Shown one piece after another: positions 17,634 to 25,200 of a DNA stretch of 43,378 nt. The notes below the pieces were generated by a model. The model ran no database searches, was not told the origin of the DNA, and saw only the letters and a program-made list of their open reading frames with translations. Both the position numbers and the translations under genes were made by a program. The stretch is from Mycobacterium sp. (GTDB lineage: Bacteria; Actinomycetota; Actinomycetes; Mycobacteriales; Mycobacteriaceae). The first letter of the stretch is position 1; every line of letters starts with the position of its first letter. The stretch lies in the NCBI RefSeq assembly GCF_008709575.1, contig NZ_VYIK01000029.1, positions 1 to 43,378 on the forward strand, read 5' to 3'.

Positions 17634-19963
17634 GCCGCGCGCTTCGGCACAAACTGCTTCGTGACGTGTGGCGGGAGCGGTGGCGCTTCACGGCGATCGC
17701 CGCAGTCGTCGCGATCGGGGTCGCCGTCTTCGTCGCCGCGACCGAAAGCTACCGCAATCTCGACCAATCTTTCGACTCGGCCTACGCCGCCCAACGGCTT
17801 CCCGACGCGATCATCTCCGGAACCGGTGTCGCGGGCCTGCGCGGCGCCGTGGCCACGATGCCGGGCAAACCGCTGGTCGATGTTCGCCACCAAGCCGACG
17901 TCGGCATCCGAGTGAACGGGCACGCTGTTTTCGGCCGCGCCGTCGGCGTACCCGATTCCGGGCAACCGAGCGTGTCGATGCTCGACCTGCAGGCGGGCAC
18001 ACTGCCGCATGTCGGGCAGGTGGTCATCGAGCAGCACGTTGCCGATCACTATCACGTTCGTCCCGAAGACACGGTGGAACTGTTGGGAGGCCAAGGCTGG
18101 CAGTCCTTCACCGTCTCGGGCGCAGCGTTGTCGGCCGAATATCTGTGGCCGGCCCGTTCCAGCCAAGAGATCCTCACCACCCCCGAAGACTTCGCGGTGG
18201 TGTATCTGGCCGATGACGAATTGCAGCGACTGCTGCCTGACCGGAGTGAACAGATCGCTGTCTATGCGCGGGACCGCTCCGCGGCGGGCGCCCTGATCAC
18301 CGCCTGCGGCGAACTTGCCCGCAAGGCCGGGCTGTCGTTCGTTCCCCGCGATCAGCAGCCCTCGTATTTCACCTTGCACACCGACGTCGTCCAGTTCGGC
18401 AGTCTCGCCCGCCTCTTGCCGTTTCTGTTCCTTGCGGCTGTCGTACTGGGCAGCTATGTCCTGCTCGCCCGAATCGTCTCGGCGCAGCGCGCCGTCATCG
18501 GAACCCTGATGGCCAACGGACTCTCGGCGGGCACCGTACGCAGGCACTACCTGGGATACGGCCTTGCCTGCGCCGCAGTGGGAATTCCGCCGGGATTATT
18601 CGGTGGATACGTTCTGGGCCGATGGATCACGGCGAAGTACGCGCAGGCCATTGCGCTGCCACTGCAGTTGGCGTCCACGCATCCACTCACCTACGTGCTC
18701 GCCGCCGGCGCCGCCGTCAGTGCCACGTTGCTGGCCGCAGTGGCACCGGCAACTGCCGCAGCGCGAATGCGGCCCGCGGACGCCATGCGGGTGACTCCAC
18801 CTCCGGGCCGGGACCGTCGTCGGGTCATCGGGCTTACTGTGGGGCAACGTATCCCGGCACGGTGGCGGATGACACTGCGGGCCGTCCTGCGAAACCGTCG
18901 GCGCACGGTGTTCACGACGATCGGCGTGGCGGTCTCGGTGATCCTGGTGATGGTGTTCGCCGGTATGCGGGACACCGTGCCCGGCATGGTCCACCGACAA
19001 TTTGGTCAGATCGAGCACCAAGACGGGCAGGTCGTGGTCTTTGGCTCGGCCGATTCGATTGTGGACAGGCTGCGCGCGGACCCTGATGTTGTCGCGGTCG
19101 AGCCCTACAGCGCTTACGGCGTCACTGTCTCGGCCGGCGCCCACCGCTATGACACGCAGCTGATCGCACTGGCGTCGCAACCCCGATTGCACTCGTTTCG
19201 TGCGCAATCCGGCCCGAATCGACTACCCGACCATGGGGTTCTGCTCGGGGTCGGCCTGCGCGATCTGCTGTCGGTCTCGTTGGGCGACCGGGTCGACGTC
19301 GTGATGCCGCAATCAGGGCTTCGGCTCACCGAGCGCGTCGCGGGATTCGTCGACGAACCGTTTTCACCGGTCGTCTATATCTCGATGAGCCGGCTACGTG
19401 CCCAGGCCGGTCCGCTACCGGCCAATGGCGTACTGGTCAAGTTGGACCCCCGAATCGAGCAGCGCGCGGTCGGCGACCGGATCGCGGCATTGCCCGGCGT
19501 GGTGGCCTACCGGTCGACGACAGCGCTGGCAGCAACCATGCGCAAGACATTCAGCCTCTACGGCACCCTGGTCGACGTCATGCTTGTTTTCGCCGCCGTG
19601 ATGGCCGCCGCCCTGTTGTACAACGCGATGTCGGCCAACATCGCCGAACGGCTCGGCGAACTCGGCGCGCTCCACGCCGAAGGCATGGGTGTCGGCATGC
19701 TTGCCCGATTGATCGCCGCCGAAAACTTCGGACTCGCCGTTGTCGCGGTTCCGTTCGGTGTGCTCGGCGGCATATTTCTCGCGGATCGTCTGCTGTCGAC
19801 CTATCAGACTCACGGCTACCATATGCGCCTGGAGATGCAACCGACGACACCGGTGCTGGTGGCAGTAGCCATCCTTGTTGCCGCAGCCTTGGCCCAAATA
19901 CCCGTTCTGCACAAGGTTCGCGGTATCGACGTGGCACGGCTCGCCCGAGAACGTAGCGTATGA
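17630..19963 (+). CDS. ABC transporter permease with two FtsX domains
   Basis: A 777-aa membrane protein, the partner of the preceding ATPase. One N-terminal helix (FTAIAAVVAIGVAVFVAATES, about 20-38) is followed by a large extracytoplasmic domain, then three helices (LLPFLFLAAVVLGSYVLLA and onward). The unit is then repeated: helix FTTIGVAVSVILVMVFAG, a second periplasmic-type domain, and three C-terminal helices (LVDVMLVFAAVMAAALLYN, VVAVPFGVLGGIFLADR, VLVAVAILVAAALAQIPVL). This duplicated MacB-FtsX layout is typical of single-polypeptide exporters of Gram-positive bacteria. GTG 17630 overlaps the ATPase stop. The substrate is unknown. Confidence 0.92.
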   Translation: MSRALRHKLLRDVWRERWRFTAIAAVVAIGVAVFVAATESYRNLDQSFDSAYAAQRLPDAIISGTGVAGLRGAVATMPGKPLVDVRHQADVGIRVNGHAVFGRAVGVPDSGQPSVSMLDLQAGTLPHVGQVVIEQHVADHYHVRPEDTVELLGGQGWQSFTVSGAALSAEYLWPARSSQEILTTPEDFAVVYLADDELQRLLPDRSEQIAVYARDRSAAGALITACGELARKAGLSFVPRDQQPSYFTLHTDVVQFGSLARLLPFLFLAAVVLGSYVLLARIVSAQRAVIGTLMANGLSAGTVRRHYLGYGLACAAVGIPPGLFGGYVLGRWITAKYAQAIALPLQLASTHPLTYVLAAGAAVSATLLAAVAPATAAARMRPADAMRVTPPPGRDRRRVIGLTVGQRIPARWRMTLRAVLRNRRRTVFTTIGVAVSVILVMVFAGMRDTVPGMVHRQFGQIEHQDGQVVVFGSADSIVDRLRADPDVVAVEPYSAYGVTVSAGAHRYDTQLIALASQPRLHSFRAQSGPNRLPDHGVLLGVGLRDLLSVSLGDRVDVVMPQSGLRLTERVAGFVDEPFSPVVYISMSRLRAQAGPLPANGVLVKLDPRIEQRAVGDRIAALPGVVAYRSTTALAATMRKTFSLYGTLVDVMLVFAAVMAAALLYNAMSANIAERLGELGALHAEGMGVGMLARLIAAENFGLAVVAVPFGVLGGIFLADRLLSTYQTHGYHMRLEMQPTTPVLVAVAILVAAALAQIPVLHKVRGIDVARLARERSV

Positions 19964-19982
19964 GAACCTCGCCCGGCCAGGA

Positions 19983-20129
19983 TTAGCCGCCTGCGGCGGC
20001 GGTCGAGGGCCGCGAACCTATCGCGCAGACGTAGGCGATGACCTGGTCGCTCAGATACTGCGGGAAACCGACAACGGCACGGTGCTCCGGCTTAGCCGAC
20101 TGCGACAGCAGGCGCACGTGCGGAGTCAT
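19983..20129 (-). CDS. Small coupled ORF (48 aa) ending the NRPS operon
   Basis: A 48-codon ORF whose ATG (20129) overlaps the imide-reductase stop as ATGA, the same coupling seen at the other operon junctions. The product starts MTPHVRLLSQSAKPEHRAV, has a mildly hydrophobic middle (LSDQVIAYVCAIG) with one Cys, and ends in an Ala/Gly tail. I recognise no family; it is not MbtH-like. It may be a real small protein, or a remnant of a larger gene cut at its 3' end. The tail codons include a 6-bp stem with 3-nt loop (19986-20000). The convergent permease gene stops 19 bp away. Coding status is uncertain. Confidence 0.45.
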   Translation of the reverse strand: MTPHVRLLSQSAKPEHRAVVGFPQYLSDQVIAYVCAIGSRPSTAAAGG

Positions 20130-21163
20130 CGACGGACCAACTCCGAAGCCGAAACCCATAACGGCGGCTGTGGATCGATCGATGTCGCTGGCCCGAGTGC
20201 TGAGGTGAAATCCGACCACAGCCGGACCGCGCGCACAAACCGCTGCGACACCACCACGCCGCGACGATCAATCGAATCAACGAAGTTCGATGCCGCCAAC
20301 CGAACCGCATCTGGCCACAACTGATTACGTACCTGCGCGGTGGTCGGTTCGAACTCGATCCCGACAGGTTCGGTGATCGGCAAATCCTGCGAGCCGGCCT
20401 GCGTGTGCGGGCGCGGATGCCACCGAGTCGACCCGTGGGTATGGGCAAGGACCAGTTCTCCGGCATCGGAGCCGACGGTGATAGCGTGCATCAATCGAGC
20501 GTGGTTATCGGGATCGCTCGCGCACAACTCATTTTGAATAAGTAGATCGACGGTAACGTCACCGAGCAGGATGCGACCGGCGACAAACGAACTGGGCGCC
20601 GTCTCGGATCCCCCGCATTGCGGGACCACGATCCGTGCCGGCGTCAACGGGCCGACGATCGCGCTCAAAATGGTGAACAAGGGAAACACGACGTGGATTG
20701 CCGACCGGGCATGAACATAGCGAACCCGGGCTATCTTGTCGAGACACTGTGCAGCAAAAATGAATTGGCGCATAGGAGCGACGTGGCTGTAAAAGTCGTT
20801 GACAGCGTAGAGTCTCGAGTTGGCCTTGGCGATACGCAGCAGAGAGATTATTTCTTCGGCGTGCACGGGTTGTTCCTGCATCACGTGGATGCCCCGGGCA
20901 AGTAACCGTCCGCTTAGTCGGGTGCCTTCTCCACCCACCACACCCGCACGCACCACCACAAATGCCACGTCCACCGGCGGAAGGCTGTCCAGATCGGTAT
21001 ACAACGCAACGCCGAGCCGGTCCGCCAACTGTGCCGATGCCGCCGATCCGGTGGCAAGCAGTCCGACCAACTCGACCGGAGAGTTCGCCGCCGCCAACGC
21101 CTCGGCGTAGACGGCGCCGAACGTCGTCCCGACGACAACGGCCCGCGGTCGCGGGCCGGTCAC
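20126..21163 (-). CDS. Thiazolinyl imide reductase (Irp3/PchG-like)
   Basis: A 345-aa NADPH-dependent oxidoreductase of the Gfo/Idh/MocA fold. The N terminus VVVGTTFGAVYAEALAA and the VELVGLLATGS segment match Irp3 and PchG, which reduce one enzyme-bound thiazoline to thiazolidine during yersiniabactin and pyochelin assembly. At the place of the family's usual EKP Lys the protein has EQP (E97-Q98-P99), followed by H101; Y119 or Y125 could serve as acid, as a His and a Tyr are implicated in Irp3 (recollection). GTG 21163 overlaps the stop of the upstream reductase. Its presence implies at least one reduced ring in the product, most likely the last one, on the methylating module. Confidence 0.9.
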   Translation of the reverse strand: MTGPRPRAVVVGTTFGAVYAEALAAANSPVELVGLLATGSAASAQLADRLGVALYTDLDSLPPVDVAFVVVRAGVVGGEGTRLSGRLLARGIHVMQEQPVHAEEIISLLRIAKANSRLYAVNDFYSHVAPMRQFIFAAQCLDKIARVRYVHARSAIHVVFPLFTILSAIVGPLTPARIVVPQCGGSETAPSSFVAGRILLGDVTVDLLIQNELCASDPDNHARLMHAITVGSDAGELVLAHTHGSTRWHPRPHTQAGSQDLPITEPVGIEFEPTTAQVRNQLWPDAVRLAASNFVDSIDRRGVVVSQRFVRAVRLWSDFTSALGPATSIDPQPPLWVSASELVRR

Positions 21164-22254
21164 AGCGACCCTTCCTCGACCAACGGCGCATATCCGCCGG
21201 CGATCCCGGTCGTCGGCTCATCAACCACCGACACGGCGGCCTCGGGCACGACCCGGTCCAAAAACTGCAGTGCCCGCTGGGGCTCGTCGAGTGTCCAGAA
21301 CGCTCGTACGCCGGCCGGCAGGTCCACCACCTGGTAAGCGACGTATGCGACCAACGCGCCAGTGACGCGGTAGCTGTCCTGGCAGCTGAACACGATAGTG
21401 GTGGTGCCGCCGTTGCCGTGCGCGTTGCCGACGATCGTGAAATAGGGCTGCCGACCGAAAAGATCCAGCTTGACGGCCGCCTGCACATCACCTACGTCAG
21501 CCTGGCCGCCGGCCAGCAGCTGCATCGCTCGTGTCGTGCGTGCGCCGTCGAACACGTTCATCCACCACACGTTGTCGACACCGAGGTGGGCCGCCACCGC
21601 AATGGTTTCCGCATCGAGATACGGGCGCACCGTCACCGATTCGGGAAAGTATTGCCCCGGAGCCGGTTTGCACTCGTCGTGGCCGACTCGCCGGATCACG
21701 CCGGCGCGCAGCGCTGCACCCGGATGACCGTGAGTGTCTTGCACGCTGGCGAGATACTCCAGCACCGAAGCCGGTGTCAACCGCTGCAGTCCACCGCACC
21801 AGACGGTGATCCCGTCGATCTTGTCGGGCCGGTGCGAAGCCAGCACGCGCAGCAGCAAGCCGGACAGGCCGGGCTGCACGCCCGCCTGCAGCACGACGGG
21901 AACATCAACGCCGGCCGCCCCCAGCCGGTCGAGCAGGCCGTCATCACCGCCCGGGTCGACGTAGGGAACACCGGCGGCGGCGGCGACATCGACGACCGGC
22001 GCGCTGAGTCGATGTGCGGGCCCGGCGCAGTTGATCACGACGTCGCTACGAGCCGCCAGGGCGGTGACCGCTGCTTTGTCGGTGACGTCGACCCGCGCGA
22101 TCTCCACGTCGGCTCGCGTGGCCGACGCCACAGCGCGCAGCCGCGTCTCGTCGCGACCGGCGATCAACACCGACACCTCGCCGGATCGGGTCAAGGTCTG
22201 CAGGCAGCACTGCCCGACCGCTCCGCTGCTGCCGAGCAGTAGCACCCGTGTCAT
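21160..22254 (-). CDS. Saccharopine-dehydrogenase-like NAD(P) reductase
   Basis: A 364-aa protein with an N-terminal Rossmann fold (LLLGSSGAVGQ, about 5-15; VLIAGRDETRL) and the saccharopine-dehydrogenase-like layout (DVVINCAGPAHRLSAPVVDVAAAAGVPYVD written here as pieces: VVINCAGPAHRL then GVPYVDPGGDDG). It is not a housekeeping lysine gene: it sits between the thioesterase-ending NRPS and the imide reductase, with ATGA overlap before it and GTGA after it. In this setting it probably reduces an imine, thioester or aldehyde intermediate, or forms an opine-like C-N bond, but the sequence does not say which. I know of similar genes beside metallophore NRPS clusters in actinobacteria; the exact reaction is unassigned. 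Confidence 0.8.
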   Translation of the reverse strand: MTRVLLLGSSGAVGQCCLQTLTRSGEVSVLIAGRDETRLRAVASATRADVEIARVDVTDKAAVTALAARSDVVINCAGPAHRLSAPVVDVAAAAGVPYVDPGGDDGLLDRLGAAGVDVPVVLQAGVQPGLSGLLLRVLASHRPDKIDGITVWCGGLQRLTPASVLEYLASVQDTHGHPGAALRAGVIRRVGHDECKPAPGQYFPESVTVRPYLDAETIAVAAHLGVDNVWWMNVFDGARTTRAMQLLAGGQADVGDVQAAVKLDLFGRQPYFTIVGNAHGNGGTTTIVFSCQDSYRVTGALVAYVAYQVVDLPAGVRAFWTLDEPQRALQFLDRVVPEAAVSVVDEPTTGIAGGYAPLVEEGSL

Positions 22255-25200
22255 GTGTCGGCGCTCCAGGAGTCGATCAGCAGCGTGGCCACCGATTGCG
22301 CGTTGTCGCCCACCAAACAGTCGAAATGGTTACCGGCGATCTCGCTGATCGTCAACGTGCCCAGGCAGTGGTCGGCCCAAAACGCGGTCATGTCCTCCTG
22401 AAGCGTCGGCAGGAAATGGATATCGCCTCGTTGCCGCAGAAAGTGAATGTCGCCCAGGAACGGCTCGGTCGCCCCGTGTACCACCGCCCGCAGGCTGTGC
22501 ACGAAGATCGACCGAAGTTCGCTCAGCGATTCGACGTCCCACTGGCTGCCCAAAGCGCCGGACTCCGCCAACCGTTTGAGCCGCGGCGTGCCGGCCGGCA
22601 CGCTGTGCTCGAGGCAGGCCGCCAGTTCGGGTTCGGCGGCGCTGCGCAGGGCGCCGGCCGGTATCACGTGGCCATAGCGCATCCTCGCCCTCGTGAATGC
22701 GCCGCGGACCGCGGCCTGGTCGACCCGCATCCCCAGGGCGCCGGGCGAAACACCCAGGATCTGGGCGAAGCAGTAGTCGAGGATGTCGTCGTCTTCGACG
22801 TCCATCGGGACCCGGTAGGAGCTCACCACGGTCACGGTGCCGACGACCACACCGGATTCTTCCAGACATTTGGCGATTTCGGTTGCCAGTAGCCCGCCCA
22901 TGCAATAACCGACCAAATGAACCTTCGTGGGCGCCAACGCGATGATCGGGGCGCTGTAGCGGGCCGCCAACGTGGTGAACAATTCCGCCGGCGCGATCTG
23001 GAGATAGCCGTCACCGGGCACTCTGCGCAGACCGTACAGTTGCGGTGCGTGCCCATCCCGTGCCAGTAAGTGCGGCACGAGTTGCTGGTAGGGCGCCAAG
23101 CCGCCGCTCCCGTCGTGCACGCAGATGGCGATCTCGCTGGCCGGGGTGAAGCCCGGGCCGGTGCCGAGGTATGTCAGCGGCGATTCGACCGCGGCGGCGT
23201 CCCGGGCAGGAGTGCACCGCACGGCGGTCGCAGGCCGGCGCACCGCCTCGGCAGCGCCGGCCAGGGTGGGATCGGAGACCATTGCACGCAGCAAATCGTC
23301 CCAAGCCAGCTCGGCGGCTTCGGCGATCTCCCGGCGGATCCGGCCGATCGCTTGGGCCATCAGCAGTGAATCACCACCGAGCGCGAAAAAGTCCGACGCG
23401 GGCGATAGCGATTGAGCTGACGGCAGTCCCAGCACCGACGCCCAGATCGCCGCGATGCGGGACTGCAACTCGTCCAGGCGTCCCGCCGGCCCGCCGACAC
23501 CACCGCCACCGATACGGACCGCGGATCGAATTGCCTCGAGTTCGGCTGTCACCGCCGTTCGGTCGATCTTTCCGTTGGCTGTCAGCGGAAGCGCCGGTAA
23601 GCAGATAAGCTGTTGCGGCACCATGTAATTCGGTAATACCGTTCGGACCTGTTCGATCAGCTCCGCCGGCTGCAGCCTACGAGCGCCGGATGCGGAGTCG
23701 CACCAGAACACATGCTGACCCAAAAGACCCAATGGATGGTCGGGCGGCGGAGAACTGTGCACCTGGCCGAACGGCGATCGCTGCAGCGCGCTATGCCATT
23801 GTGCATAGGTCAGAAACGCAGAGTTAGAGCCCGCCCGCGCATCGGTGAACCCGTGCAGACCCTCCTTGAATTCCATCGAGATCATCAACGGGTGGTTGAC
23901 GGCGGTGGCGTCGACGACGACCAGTGACCCGCCCGGGACCAGTAGCCGGTCCAGCGCGGCGAGCGCGTCGTCGATATTGACCGCGTTGTGCAGCACGTTC
24001 GCGCAGACGATGATGTCGTACGAGCATGGCGCGAAGCCCTGCTGCGCGGGCGGCTGGTTGATATCGAAAATCCGGTAGTCGATGAAGGCGTGACCGCGGA
24101 ACTGCTGCCGTGCGTGGGCAAGGAAAAAGTTCGACACATCGGTGAACGTGTAGTGGGTGTCGTAGGTATCGAGCGCGGCGATCAGGCCCGCGCTGGTGCC
24201 GCCGACGCCGGCTCCGACCTCAAGGATCCGCAGCGGTCGCCTGGGGATTGCGTGCTGGGCGCGCGCGATGACGCCGGCTTGCACCAGCCGGTTGGTGTAT
24301 CTGCTGATCAGGTTGTCGCGGTAGGCGGCTGTCGCGATGTCCACGCTCGCCTCCGGGAAAAACAGCCCGAGCGGGTCGATGGTGCCGGCCAACAGACCGG
24401 GCAGGTGGCCGATACATTCGCCGACATAGGCCAGCAGCTCGTCGCCGTAGTCGATGGCTGCGCCCAATTCTCGAACGTGTTGCCACTGGGTGGCGCAATC
24501 CGAAAGATCATGCTGGTCCAGTAATTCCAGGACCGATGCGGTAGGCATCGCCAGCCGCCCGTCCTCGGCGAGGATGTCAAGCCAGCGACCCAGCAAGCGC
24601 TGCAATCGCTGTGGCAGCGACAATCGGCGGGTCAGTTCGTCGATGGTGACCGTTTCACCCGGTCGTGCCGCAGTGCCCAGCGCCGCGCACATGCTGTCCA
24701 GCGCGGTCTTGCGAGCGGCGGCAGCAAAGCGCAACAGCTTGTCGACGTCGAGAGCGGCGCTTTGGTCTTGATGCGCCTGCTCCATCGCGTGACGAACTGC
24801 TTCTGCTGCGGCACGGCGTGCGCACCGCTCCTCGGCAGCGGCAGCATCGGGAACCGCCGCTGCGGCGAGAATCCGGTCCTGGGGAGATTGACCGATCGCC
24901 GCACTCATCGCGATCTGCACCCCGGGCAGGCTGCACAGTGCCGCATCCACTTCGGCCAGTTCGATTCGATGACCGTGGATTTTGACTTGGTTGTCTTTGC
25001 GACCGAGCAACTCGATCACGCCCTCGTCGATGACTCGGCCGTAGTCCCCGGTGCGGTAGAGCCGCTCCCCGCTGACCGGATGCTCGATAAACGCCGCCGC
25101 GGTGCGTTCGGGATCGCCGAGATAGCCTTGCGCGAGGCCCATGCCGCCGATGTGTATCTCACCGATCTGCCATGGGGCGGCCGGCTCGCCGCGGTGGGTC

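Noticed and set aside
16961..18547. 528-codon minus-strand frame over the ABC genes
   Set aside because: Both ABC genes are clear on the plus strand with all motifs intact.
19986..20000. 6-bp stem, 3-nt loop hairpin as intrinsic terminator between convergent units
   Set aside because: The stem is short, no U tract follows on either strand, and it lies in a Gly/Ala-coding GCC/GGC run.
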